NCBI GenBank assembly: GCA_044223975.1
Contig: JBGALI010000006.1
Span: forward strand, 124,001-188,000
Direction of reading: 5' to 3'
Length of the DNA stretch: 64,000 bases
Origin: CAZCPB01 sp044223975
GTDB lineage: Bacteria; Planctomycetota; Phycisphaerae; Phycisphaerales; UBA1924
The notes under the pieces were generated by a model that was given only the letters and a program-made list of their open reading frames with translations, was not told the origin of the DNA and did not search any database. Position numbers and translations under genes: made by a program. This document shows positions 1 through 8,210 of the stretch, piece after piece. Position 1 is the stretch's first letter; each line of letters opens with the position of its first letter.

Positions 1-18
1 CAAGAGCGGCGGGGGGCG

Positions 19-522
19 ATGATGCATCCGGCCCGCCTGGAAGACGACGCCCTGCTGGCCCAGTGCCGCGTCGGAAAAACGCGCTCGTCGGGTCCCGGCG
101 GGCAGCACCGCAACAAGGTCGAGACCAAGGTGGTGCTGACGCACGAGCCCACCGGCCTGTTGGCGCAGGCGGGCGAGCGCCGCAGCGCCGTGGAAAACCA
201 GCACGTCGCGGTCTTCCGCCTGCGCCTGGCGCTGGCCGTTCAGGTTCGGTGCCCGGTCCCGGCCGGAGAATGCCGTAGCGAGCTCTGGCTCGAGCGGTGC
301 AAGGGCGGACGCATCGCGTGCAACCCCGAGCACCGGGACTTCCCGTCCATGCTCGCCGAGGCGCTCGACGTGCTGACCGCCTGCAAGCTGGACCCCGGAA
401 AGGCCGGGCTTCGCCTGGGGTGCTCGGCAAGCCAGCTCGTGAAGCTGCTCAAGGATCACCCGCACGCGTTCGAGCGTTGGAACCGCGAGCGCGTGGAGCG
501 TGGCCTCCGCCCGCTGCGATAG
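19..522 (+). CDS. RF-1 domain (GGQ) protein, peptidyl-tRNA hydrolase-like
   Basis: A 167-residue protein with a class I release-factor catalytic domain near its N-terminus: the stretch SSGPGGQHRNKVETKV contains the GGQ tripeptide that catalyses ester hydrolysis of peptidyl-tRNA in RF1/RF2 and ArfB-type rescue factors. It lacks the codon-recognition domains of true release factors, so a ribosome-rescue or accessory hydrolase role is the best inference. The C-terminal half (about residues 85-167) is basic and does not resemble the ArfB tail that enters the mRNA channel. Two adjacent ATGs (19 and 22) are possible starts and little upstream sequence is available. The following minus-strand gene converges on it. 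Family confident, cellular role not. Confidence 0.75.
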   Translation: MMHPARLEDDALLAQCRVGKTRSSGPGGQHRNKVETKVVLTHEPTGLLAQAGERRSAVENQHVAVFRLRLALAVQVRCPVPAGECRSELWLERCKGGRIACNPEHRDFPSMLAEALDVLTACKLDPGKAGLRLGCSASQLVKLLKDHPHAFERWNRERVERGLRPLR

Positions 523-536
523 GCCCCGATGTCCAT

Positions 537-570
537 GAGAAAAAGCCGGCCCACAGACGGAGACCGGCTC
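537..570 (-). terminator. Rho-independent terminator of the first PEP-CTERM-like gene
   Basis: Read on the minus strand, AGCCGG (569-564) pairs with CCGGCT (549-544) around a 14-base loop and is followed by TTTTTCTC (toward 537). It lies about 55 bases past the stop codon of the minus-strand gene ending at 624. Confidence 0.7.
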
Positions 571-585
571 TCTCTCCAAGCGTGT

Positions 586-614
586 GCGTCCCCCCGGATA
601 GCCGGGGGCGACGC
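586..614 (-). repeat. Strong hairpin just after the stop codon
   Basis: GCGTC-CCCCCGG (586-597) pairs with CCGGGGG-c-GACGC (602-614) with one bulged base and an ATAG loop, a 12-bp stem. It sits between the stop codon at 624 and the terminator at 537-570. With no T-run it is more likely an mRNA 3'-end stabiliser or a backup element than the terminator itself. Confidence 0.5.
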
Positions 615-623
615 GAGATCTGT

Positions 624-1382
624 TCAGCGACGACGACGCGCGGCAACCAAGCCCGCGAGCGTCACCACGGCGCCGACTCCCGGCGTCGGGACCGCTTCCC
701 ACCCGAAGTTGCCGATGGGCCCTGCACCGCCCGACTGAATCGTCCCGCCCGGGTTGTTCGAGAGGAACGAGCCGGCGCTGGTCGTACGGAAGTACATGTC
801 CTGGCTCGAGCCCACCGCGGGAGGATTGAAAACTCCCTGGCCGAGGTTGTTAAGCTCGGCCACGCCGGCGCCCGTGCTGCCGCCGTTGTTGTCGAACATG
901 ATGCCCGCCCACACCTTCTCGGGCACCGCGACCGAGGGGATGGTGACGGAGAACAACGAAACGCTGCCTGGCCCGAAGGTCATCGTGGTGGTCGTAAGAC
1001 CGGTGATGAGCGTGCCGGGCTGCCCCCCGTTGTCGTCGGCGTACAGGCGGATGCGCGCCCGCGCGCTCACGTTTGAGGCGTTGAGGCTCGACACGCTGAA
1101 GGTCAGGCGAGTCAGGCCCGAGTGTGCCCCGTTGAGCGTCAGGTCGTCCGCGACCATGCGCGTCATCACGTTACCGCTGAGGTTCGAGGCACCGCCGTTG
1201 GTGTTCACCGAACCCGTGAAGGTATCGACGTTGGAATAGAACGCGTTGGGGCTGGCTCTCCCGGCGAACGAAGCGTCCCCCACGCTGAACGATTGGACGA
1301 GTTCCGGCGTGACAATGATGTCCGCCGCGGCCGCCCCCGCCAACGCCATCGCAACACCCGTCGCACACAGTTTGAACACCAT
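624..1382 (-). CDS. Exported protein with PEP-CTERM-like sorting tail (paralogue 1)
   Basis: A 252-residue secreted protein. The ATG at 1382 has a GGAGGGAG ribosome site 5 bases upstream and opens a clear signal peptide (MVFKLCATGVAMALAGAAAA, cleavage before DI). The C-terminus is a PEP-CTERM-like sorting signal in which PEP is replaced by PTP: VPTPGVG, a hydrophobic stretch, then RRRR. In PEP-CTERM systems this tail is processed by an exosortase at the membrane; none is encoded here. The middle is shared with the next gene (blocks around MFDNNGG, NNLGQGVFNPPAVGSSQDMY). It has its own terminator downstream. The function of the mature domain is unknown; a surface or matrix protein is likely. 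Confidence 0.85.
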   Translation of the reverse strand: MVFKLCATGVAMALAGAAAADIIVTPELVQSFSVGDASFAGRASPNAFYSNVDTFTGSVNTNGGASNLSGNVMTRMVADDLTLNGAHSGLTRLTFSVSSLNASNVSARARIRLYADDNGGQPGTLITGLTTTTMTFGPGSVSLFSVTIPSVAVPEKVWAGIMFDNNGGSTGAGVAELNNLGQGVFNPPAVGSSQDMYFRTTSAGSFLSNNPGGTIQSGGAGPIGNFGWEAVPTPGVGAVVTLAGLVAARRRR

Positions 1383-1752
1383 GGTCACTCCCTCCGCTGC
1401 GCGGAAGTTCCTCAAACCCCACCGGGCGCGCAACCACGTCCGCCCGGGGCTGACACCCCAAGTCCGATCACGCGGCAGGAGCCGGTAACACGTCGGCGTC
1501 CCTGAAAGGGCGCCCTTGCGAGGGGTATTTTCAGACCCCGTGGGGAAGATGCGCCCGAACCTGGGGAGTTACCACCAAAACCGTGCAAATAATCACGCAA
1601 CCCAGGGCGCGCCCGGGGCAGTCTTTCCGGACGACGGCCAGGACGACCCGCGTGCACGCTCTGCTGGAGGAGCGGCCATGGCAGCGAAAACCACGTCCGC
1701 CCCTTGTGTTGAAACCTGGGCACCCGGTCGCACGCCCGGACGGCATGAACTC
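1383..1752. other. Intergenic region between the two PEP-CTERM-like genes
   Basis: 370 bases with no credible gene. It must hold the promoter and leader of the gene starting at 1382 (minus strand), but I see no convincing -35/-10 pair. The terminator of the upstream paralogue lies at its far end (1753-1789). Confidence 0.5.
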
Positions 1753-1789
1753 CAAAAAACGAACAGGCCCCGGCGTGTGCCGGGGCCTG
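1753..1789 (-). terminator. Rho-independent terminator of the second PEP-CTERM-like gene
   Basis: A perfect 11-bp stem, CAGGCCCCGGC (1764-1774) with GCCGGGGCCTG (1779-1789), loop GTGT. On the minus strand it is followed by TTCGTTTTTTGG. It lies 57 bases past the stop of the gene ending at 1846. Confidence 0.9.
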
Positions 1790-1845
1790 CTTGGGTCAGT
1801 TCGTTCGTTCACCTCGAACGGAAGGAAGCAATGAATTGCATGCAA

Positions 1846-2610
1846 TCAGGCGCGACGACGACGGGCCGCGACGAGGCCACCGAGGCCGAGGATGGCGATC
1901 GAACCGGGGGCCGGGGCGATCTCGTAGTAGTAGTTGGCGACCGGAGCGCCGGCGAAGGGCGAAACGCGGATAGCGCCGGCGGGGTTCGCCACAAAGTTCG
2001 AGCCCGCGGCCGTGGAGAGCCAGTCACTATCGGCACTGGAACCGACCGCCGGGGGGTCGTAGGCGAGGATGCCCATGTTGTTCAACTGGGCGGTCGTCGC
2101 GGTGGTGCCCACGTTGTCGAAGAGCATGCCGACCCACACGTTGGTCGGGAGAACGCCGAGGGCCGAAGCGTCAAAGAAGAACGAGTTCGCCGTCTGGCCG
2201 TTCGTCGTGATCGGGTTGAACGAGAACCCGCCGATCAGCGTGCCGGGGGCGCCGGCGACGCCGTCAGCCGCCCAGAAGCGGATGCGGGGGCGGCAGGCAA
2301 TCGAGACCAAGTTGTTGTTCACCATGCTAAACGAAACCTTTGTGGGAAGGTTCGGCGCAGTCATGACCAGGAGGTCAGACAACACCTTGGTCGCGCCGGC
2401 GGCAGTACCACCCGGCGACACAAAGAACCCTGTGGGGTTGTCGATGTTCGAGTACGTCGAGCCTGGCGACGGGGCGCGCGTGCCGAAGGTACCCTTGCCC
2501 ACCTCGCTGAGGGGCGCTTCCCATGCCCGAGTGGCCGAGGTCACGATGTCAGCGGAGGCCGTTCCGGCCAACGCAGCGAGTGCGAGTGCACCCAAGAGCT
2601 TGGAATTCAT
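1846..2610 (-). CDS. Exported protein with PEP-CTERM-like sorting tail (paralogue 2)
   Basis: A 254-residue secreted protein paralogous to its downstream neighbour. The ATG at 2610 is preceded by AGGAGGATC, a strong ribosome site, and opens the signal peptide MNSKLLGALALAALAGTASA. The tail is PAPGSIAILGLGGLVAARRRR, a PEP-CTERM-like signal with PAP in place of PEP. Shared internal blocks with the first copy include VWVGMLFDNVG, NNMGILAYDPPAVGSSADSD and a conserved end before the tail. A good promoter (TTGACA/CATACT) lies about 185 bases upstream and a perfect terminator follows, so it is probably transcribed alone. Substrate and role are not inferable from sequence. Confidence 0.87.
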   Translation of the reverse strand: MNSKLLGALALAALAGTASADIVTSATRAWEAPLSEVGKGTFGTRAPSPGSTYSNIDNPTGFFVSPGGTAAGATKVLSDLLVMTAPNLPTKVSFSMVNNNLVSIACRPRIRFWAADGVAGAPGTLIGGFSFNPITTNGQTANSFFFDASALGVLPTNVWVGMLFDNVGTTATTAQLNNMGILAYDPPAVGSSADSDWLSTAAGSNFVANPAGAIRVSPFAGAPVANYYYEIAPAPGSIAILGLGGLVAARRRRA

Positions 2611-2793
2611 TGCTTCGATCCTCCTATTTGGAAACTCTGGAACACAAACCCCGGCACGAACCGGGCGGAAACACGCTTGACTTGAGGTTCTTCCAGCCGG
2701 CCCCGCACTCCTGTTCAGTCTCAGACCTGACCGGCCATTCCACAACTCGGAGCGCAGCAATCGGCAGAACCCCCCAACTCTAATCCACGGTGG

Positions 2794-2823
2794 AGTATGC
2801 CCGAACATGGCGCTGCTTGTCAA
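2794..2823 (-). promoter_or_regulatory. Sigma-70-type promoter for the second PEP-CTERM-like gene
   Basis: On the minus strand a perfect -35 TTGACA (2823-2818) is separated by 18 bp from CATACT (2799-2794, 4/6 match). The predicted start near 2786 gives a leader of about 175 bases before the ATG at 2610. The surrounding DNA is AT-rich relative to the window. Confidence 0.6.
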
Positions 2824-2895
2824 TGAATTTTCTGTGATTCAACCCCTACAGACCTTGCAAATGACAATGTTTTATATTTGTTTGGGTACGAGAAC

Positions 2896-3468
2896 TCAGT
2901 CCCCGTGCCGTTCTCGCAGCTTGGGGGACACGCGTAGCAGCAGGTGCACTCGCTCAAACTCGTTCAACCAGTCCTGTAACGTGTCCGTGCTCACCTCCCG
3001 CGGCAAGGGCGCGCCGGGCAGGGGACAGGACGCACCGAATGCCTGCGCGGCAATGGATCGATATCTGGAAAGTGTTCGGTCCCCCAGGATCGACACGAAC
3101 TCAAAGTCCTCGTTGAGGAACACCACGGTCGGAACGCGAAGCCCGCCGCAGATCATGAGCGACTCGCTGAGGACCTTGTGCTCGTCCCGGTCCACGAACC
3201 GCAAATGAATCCGAGCGGGGTTTGCCGCGGCGATGTGGTCGAGCATGGGGCACTGCTGGACGCAGTCCCCGCACCAGAGCCCCGAACTCACCAGCACGTT
3301 GACGTGCCGCGTGAACGAGCCCACCAACGCTCGCTGCGGGTCGGTCAGGGCGATCGCCGCGTGAGCGCGGCGCCAATTCTCTCGCTGCGACTCGGTGCCC
3401 TTGGCCACGTACGGCGCGTACTCCAGCCCGGCCTCGAAGCTGGCACGAAAAACGTCAGGGCTCAGCAT
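2896..3468 (-). CDS. Thioredoxin-fold protein with WCGDC motif
   Basis: A 190-residue cytoplasmic protein (no signal peptide). The central region contains SSGLWCGDCVQQCPML, a CxxC redox motif placed as in thioredoxins, and later RVPTVVFLN, which includes the cis-Pro segment (VPT) of the fold. The sequence before the motif (about 60 residues) is helical and not typical of small thioredoxins. Bacterial relatives with CGDC motifs are annotated as thioredoxin family proteins of unknown substrate. It is followed by an AT-rich gap and preceded on the same strand by mutS, whose stop lies 43 bases upstream, so co-transcription is possible. Confidence 0.75.
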   Translation of the reverse strand: MLSPDVFRASFEAGLEYAPYVAKGTESQRENWRRAHAAIALTDPQRALVGSFTRHVNVLVSSGLWCGDCVQQCPMLDHIAAANPARIHLRFVDRDEHKVLSESLMICGGLRVPTVVFLNEDFEFVSILGDRTLSRYRSIAAQAFGASCPLPGAPLPREVSTDTLQDWLNEFERVHLLLRVSPKLRERHGD

Positions 3469-3511
3469 CCGCGAGCGTAGGAGGCGGCCTGGCTGATCCG
3501 ACGCGGCACCG

Positions 3512-6376
3512 TCATTCCGGCGCTGGCCGCGCTGATGCGCGAGCCGATTCCTGAAGTCCCTTGAGCCGCTCGAACGCCTCGAGCGGGGTGATCGACTCGA
3601 GCTTCAGCTCGCGCAGGGCTTCGACCGCGGGGTGAGGCAGGAACTCCGTAAACAGCGTGAGCTGCCCCGTGCCGGGCTCAGCCCTGGATCCGCCCGGGGG
3701 CTTGGGCCGCGTTTCGCTCGCGGGGCCGTGCTGCACGGCCAGGGATCCCAGCAGAACTTGGGCCCGCTCGATTACGCCCCGCGGCAGGCCCGCGAGCTTG
3801 GCGACGTGGATGCCGTACGACTGGTCGGTGCGGCCGGGCAGAATCCGGTGCAGGAAGATGATCTCCGGATGCCCGTCGGCCCCCGGCCATTCACGCACCG
3901 CGACGTGCAGGTTGGCCACCCGTCCCGGCAGCCGTTCTTCCAGGTCGGTCAGTTCGTGGTAGTGCGTGGCGAAGAGGGTCCTTGGGGGAAGTGACGAAGT
4001 GACGGAGTGACGGAGTGACGAAGTAGCAGATGATTTGCGTTCCCGTTCCTTCCCTTCGTCACTTCGTCTCTCCGTCACTTCGTCACTTTTTGCAGTCAGA
4101 TGCTCCACGATCGCCCAGGCAAGGCTCAGACCGTCCAGCGTGCTGGTGCCGCGCCCGACTTCGTCGAGAATCACCAGCGATCGGTCGGTGGCGTGGTTGA
4201 GGATGTTGGCGGTCTCGGTCATCTCCACCATGAACGTCGATTGGCCGGAGTGAAGGGCGTCATCGGCGCCGATGCGGGTGAAGATCCGGTCGGTGAGGCC
4301 GATCGTGGCGCGGTCGGCCGGGACGAACGATCCGACGTGGGCCAGCAGCACGATCAGTGCCACCTGGCGGATGAACGTGCTTTTGCCCGCCATGTTCGGG
4401 CCCGTGATCAGCGCCAGGGACGCCCGCGACGGGGCCGGTCCCAGCTCGAGATCGTTGGGAACGAAGCTGGTTTCCAGCAGCTGCTCGAGCACGGGGTGGC
4501 GCCCGGCGTGGATCGTGAGGGCCGGCTCTTCCACGACCTCGGGGCACTTCCACGAGCGTCGGTGGGCACGCTCGGCCAGGCCCAGCAGCACGTCCAACTC
4601 GGCCACCGCGCCCGCGAATCGTGCCGCGGCGTCGAACCGGGTGCTCGCCCGGCGGCAGAGATCCTCGAACAGTTCACGCTCCCGCTCCAAGGCCCGCGCC
4701 TGGGCGCCGGTGATCTTCGATTCAAGCTCGGCCAGTTCGGGAGTGGTGTACCGCTCGGCGTTCTTGAGCGTCTGCTTGCGGATCAGGGCCGCGCCTCCTG
4801 CGCGCGAGGCGAGCTGGCGCGCCTGGGCGGAGGACAGCTCGACGTAGTAGCCAAAGACGCGGTTGTACCCGACCTTCAGCCCCGGCAGGTCGAGCTCCTT
4901 GGCCAGGCGCTCCTGGTACGCCGCCAGGTACGTTCCCGCATCGCGCTCGAGCGTGCGGGCTTCGTCGAGTGCTGCGTCGGCGCCGTCGCGGAAGAGCCCG
5001 CCCTCGCGGAGGTGGGGGGGCGGCGTGTCGACGCACGAGGCCGTGATCGACTCGGCGAGGGCGCGCGCCTCGGCCCAGGCGCCCTGGATCTCGGCGGCGT
5101 GGCGCGAAAACGCGGGGCAGGGCAAGGTAATCTCGATCAGGCGCGGCGCGTTGGAGAGCGAACGCCCGAGCGTTACCAGGTCACGCGGCGTGGCACGGGC
5201 CAGCGCCAGGCGGCCGACGATGCGGGCGACGTCCTGCACGGGCTCCAGCGCCCCGCGCAGGTCAGCCGCGGTGCGCCGATCCTCGACCAGTGTGCCCACG
5301 CACCGCTGGCGTGAACGGATTTTCTCCAGGTCGCAGAGCGGGCGGCACAGCCACTCTCGCAGCAGGCGGCGACCCATCGGAGTGCGGAACGAGTCGGGCG
5401 TCGAAAGCAGCAAGCCCAGGAGCGAGCCGTCGCCGGCTCGAGCACCCTCGGGCGCCGCGCCGATCGCGCGAAGCGTGCGCTCGACCTCGAGGGCTCGCAG
5501 GCTCACCGCGTCGATCACGCAGATCCCGGCAGGGTCATCGCGCCGCGGCGGAGACAGGTGTGAGAGGCCGGCGCGGAGTGTCCGCGCGGTCGGCGGCAGC
5601 TCCGCGGCGTCCTGCTCCGAGATCGTCTGGGTCTGCCGCAGGTACGCGAGCGCAGCGCCCGCCGCGGCAAGGGCCGGGTCGTCATCGCCGAGCCCGAACC
5701 CCTTGAGCGTGGTGACGCCGAAATGCTCGCCGAGCTGGCGCTTGGCCTCGTCGGCGCGGAACTGCCACGGCGGCCGGGAGGTTCCCGCCAGGCGCAGGGC
5801 GTCGAGCACCCGCTTCACCCGCGCCGGGGGCTTGTTTTCCGCCGTCGCGCAGTACAGCAGCTCGGTGGCGCCCGCCCGGGCCAGCTCGTCGACCAGACCG
5901 GACGGGGCGCAGTCGCGGAGCACGAAACGACCCGTCGAGAGCTCGACGATCGCGATCGACGCGGGCGACTCGTCGCCCTCTGCGGTGAAGCAAACCGCGG
6001 CCAGCGTGCAGGGCGCGTCGTCGTCGAGCAGTCCGTCGTCGACGAGGGTGCCGGGCGTGAGCACGCGCGTGACCGCGCGAGCCACCAGCCCCTTGGCCTC
6101 CTTGGGGTCCTGCACCTGCTCGGCCACGGCCACGCGGAATCCCTGGGCAATCAGGCGTCGCAGGTAGTTCTCGAGCTGGTGGTACGGCACGCCCGCCATG
6201 GGCAGGCCGGCGGTCCGCTGCGTCAGGGTGAGGCCCAGGGCCTTGCTGAGCGTGACGGCGTCCTCGTCGAACGTTTCGTAGAAGTCCCCCATGCGGAACA
6301 GCAGCACGCACCCCGGGTGCTTCTGCTTGAAGCGGAAGTACTGCTGCATCGCCGGGGTTTCGCGTGGATCGGCCAT
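3512..6376 (-). CDS. mutS: DNA mismatch repair protein MutS with in-frame insertion
   Basis: A 954-residue MutS, longer than the usual 850-880. The mismatch-binding domain begins at MQQYFRFKQKHPGCVLLFRM and holds the Phe-x-Glu wedge (DFYETF). The ATPase domain has Walker A GPNMAGKSTFIRQ (about residue 657), Walker B VILDEVGRGTSTLDG and the H-loop strand TLFATHYHEL. Between the last two, about residues 760-797, there is an extra 37-residue Lys/Glu/Arg/Ser-rich segment encoded by a palindromic 8-bp-word repeat (3989-4088). The reading frame is intact, so the protein may still be active with an enlarged surface loop. The ATG at 6376 begins MADPRETPAMQQYF; upstream in-frame codons do not fit the family. 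Confidence 0.95.
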   Translation of the reverse strand: MADPRETPAMQQYFRFKQKHPGCVLLFRMGDFYETFDEDAVTLSKALGLTLTQRTAGLPMAGVPYHQLENYLRRLIAQGFRVAVAEQVQDPKEAKGLVARAVTRVLTPGTLVDDGLLDDDAPCTLAAVCFTAEGDESPASIAIVELSTGRFVLRDCAPSGLVDELARAGATELLYCATAENKPPARVKRVLDALRLAGTSRPPWQFRADEAKRQLGEHFGVTTLKGFGLGDDDPALAAAGAALAYLRQTQTISEQDAAELPPTARTLRAGLSHLSPPRRDDPAGICVIDAVSLRALEVERTLRAIGAAPEGARAGDGSLLGLLLSTPDSFRTPMGRRLLREWLCRPLCDLEKIRSRQRCVGTLVEDRRTAADLRGALEPVQDVARIVGRLALARATPRDLVTLGRSLSNAPRLIEITLPCPAFSRHAAEIQGAWAEARALAESITASCVDTPPPHLREGGLFRDGADAALDEARTLERDAGTYLAAYQERLAKELDLPGLKVGYNRVFGYYVELSSAQARQLASRAGGAALIRKQTLKNAERYTTPELAELESKITGAQARALERERELFEDLCRRASTRFDAAARFAGAVAELDVLLGLAERAHRRSWKCPEVVEEPALTIHAGRHPVLEQLLETSFVPNDLELGPAPSRASLALITGPNMAGKSTFIRQVALIVLLAHVGSFVPADRATIGLTDRIFTRIGADDALHSGQSTFMVEMTETANILNHATDRSLVILDEVGRGTSTLDGLSLAWAIVEHLTAKSDEVTERRSDEGKERERKSSATSSLRHSVTSSLPPRTLFATHYHELTDLEERLPGRVANLHVAVREWPGADGHPEIIFLHRILPGRTDQSYGIHVAKLAGLPRGVIERAQVLLGSLAVQHGPASETRPKPPGGSRAEPGTGQLTLFTEFLPHPAVEALRELKLESITPLEAFERLKGLQESARASARPAPE
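3989..4088. repeat. Palindromic 8-bp-word element inside mutS
   Basis: Left arm 3989-4023 is four tandem AAGTGACG/GAGTGACG words. Right arm 4054-4088 is their reverse complement with two mismatches in 35 bp, around a 30-base loop. The same word family occurs between rplY and pth (40620-40728). Because arms and loop keep the mutS frame open, the element is translated. Confidence 0.85.
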
Positions 6377-6553
6377 GGGACTCACGGGCGTGCCGCGGCG
6401 CAGTTCGAGAAACTCCCGGGCGGCGCCTCCGGGCCGGACAGGGTAACACCGATCGGGCCGCGGCCAAAGGCCGGCCGCCGCGGCCGAGGCGATTCGTCCA
6501 GGATCGGGCCCGCGTGCGCGGGGGATCGGATGTAGGATGCCGTCCCACACCGC

Positions 6554-8197
6554 ATGGAAGAGTCCTCTCCGACACCCCAGTCGACCCCGGGCCTGACCCT
6601 CCAGGCGACCACCGGCGCGCAGTACGCGCTTCCCGGGGCACGCGATGCGATGATCGGACGGGCGGCCGAGTCCGACGTGTGCCTGCTGCACGAGGGTGTG
6701 TCGCGCCGGCACGCCACCATGGTGCCGCGCCACGGCCAGTGGTATCTCACCGACCTCGGTAGCGCCCGGGGCACGTACCTCAACGGCGTGCGCCTCGAGA
6801 GGGACACTCCAACTCCCGTCGCCAGCGGCGACCTCGTGGTGTTCGGGCCCGCCGCGTTCCGGGCGTGGATCGGCGGCGCGGCTCCATCCACGGTGGTGAC
6901 GGTCGATGAAGCGTCCAGCGGCGGCCAGAAGGTCGAGCGGCTCGGCGGGTCCCCGATGCCGGGCGCGGCACGGCGCCTTCGTCTCTTGACCGAGTGCATC
7001 TCACGCCTCCACACCGCGCCCGACGAGGAGAAGCTGGCGCGCGAGGCGCTCGGCTCGGCGCTCAAAGGGAGCGGATACTCCCGCGGAGCGATCCTGCGGC
7101 CCCTCGCCGAGGGGCGCGAGGTGACGGTGCTGGTCTCGCGCCGCACGAACGAGTCGGACACAACCGAGTTCCGCTTCAGCCGCGCCCTGATCCTGGCGGC
7201 GGCGACCGGCGAGCCGGCGGTGCTGTCCCGGGAATCTCCGCAGGTGCAGAGCCACAGCATCGCGGAGATGGGGATCCACTCGGCGCTGTGCGTGCCCGTC
7301 AAGCTCGGCGAAGCGACGGCGGGGTACCTGTACCTGGACGCACGCGGCGCCGAGTCGCTGGTGCAGCAGGACGCCGCGGGCTACTGCGAGGCGGTGGCGA
7401 CGGCGTACGGCCTGGCGTTGTCGAACTTCAAGCGCGCCGAGCTGGAGCGGCGGCAGCGCGAGATCGCCGAGGACCTTGCCGCGGCCCACGAGGCCCAGCG
7501 CTTCATGCTCCCCCCGATCGAGAACGACCTGGGCTTCGTCCGCTACGCGATGGAGATGAAGCCCGGCGTGTTCGTCGCGGGCGACCTGTTCGACGTGATC
7601 CCGCTGGACCAGGACCGGGTGGCGGTGTTCATCGGCGACGTCGCCGGGCACGGCGTGGGCGCCGCCATGGTGATGGCGCTGGTGCAGTCGCACCTCAACG
7701 CCGTGCTCGCGACCACGCGCGACCCCGCCGTCGCGGTGGCGGGCGTGAACCGGTTCCTGACGACGCGGTCGTTCGGCGGGCGCTTCGTATCGCTGTGGCT
7801 GGGCGTGTTCGAGCGTGGGGGGCTCCTGCGGTTCGTGGACGCCGGGCACGGGTACAGCCTCGTGCGTCCGTGCGGCGAGCGTTCGCGCGTGCGCCCCTGC
7901 GTGAGCCAGAGCGGCATACCCATGGGGATCGACCCCGACTACGAGTACGTCGACGAAGAGCTCACGCTCGCGCCCGGCGACCGCGTCGTCCTGTTCACCG
8001 ACGGAATGATCGAGCAGCGTGCCTCGGCCGGGGAGGAGTTCGGGGCCGAGCGCATGGCCGAGGTCGTGGCGGGCTCGGGCTCGGTGGCGGAGGACGTGGG
8101 GCGGCTGTTCGCCGCGCTGGGGTCCTTCGCGGGCGCGCGAACGCTCGACGACGACGCCACCGCGGCAAGCCTCGAGTACCGCGGCCCGCGGGCCTGA
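6554..8197 (+). CDS. FHA-GAF-SpoIIE/PP2C signalling phosphatase
   Basis: A 547-residue cytoplasmic signalling protein with three domains. FHA (about 25-100) shows GR at about 36, SRRH at about 51 and LNG at about 78, the phosphothreonine-binding residues of that fold. A GAF-like sensor domain (about 130-300) follows. After a short helical linker ending EAQRFMLPP there is a PP2C-type SpoIIE phosphatase (about 320-545) with acidic metal-binding motifs AGDLFDV, GDVAGHGV and FTDGMIE. Such proteins dephosphorylate Ser/Thr proteins, often anti-sigma antagonists, in response to a signal; the partner is not encoded nearby. It is divergent from mutS with 177 bases between the starts. Confidence 0.9.
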   Translation: MEESSPTPQSTPGLTLQATTGAQYALPGARDAMIGRAAESDVCLLHEGVSRRHATMVPRHGQWYLTDLGSARGTYLNGVRLERDTPTPVASGDLVVFGPAAFRAWIGGAAPSTVVTVDEASSGGQKVERLGGSPMPGAARRLRLLTECISRLHTAPDEEKLAREALGSALKGSGYSRGAILRPLAEGREVTVLVSRRTNESDTTEFRFSRALILAAATGEPAVLSRESPQVQSHSIAEMGIHSALCVPVKLGEATAGYLYLDARGAESLVQQDAAGYCEAVATAYGLALSNFKRAELERRQREIAEDLAAAHEAQRFMLPPIENDLGFVRYAMEMKPGVFVAGDLFDVIPLDQDRVAVFIGDVAGHGVGAAMVMALVQSHLNAVLATTRDPAVAVAGVNRFLTTRSFGGRFVSLWLGVFERGGLLRFVDAGHGYSLVRPCGERSRVRPCVSQSGIPMGIDPDYEYVDEELTLAPGDRVVLFTDGMIEQRASAGEEFGAERMAEVVAGSGSVAEDVGRLFAALGSFAGARTLDDDATAASLEYRGPRA

Positions 8198-8210
8198 GCG
8201 AACGCCCGGC

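Noticed and set aside
3989..4088. A CRISPR array in the repeated 8-mers
   Set aside because: The units are contiguous 8-mers without spacers, arranged as an inverted repeat; no cas genes are near.
4100..5314. A 404-codon open frame on the plus strand across mutS
   Set aside because: It lies wholly antisense to a clear mutS and has no ribosome site or family signature. Long antisense frames are expected at this GC content.
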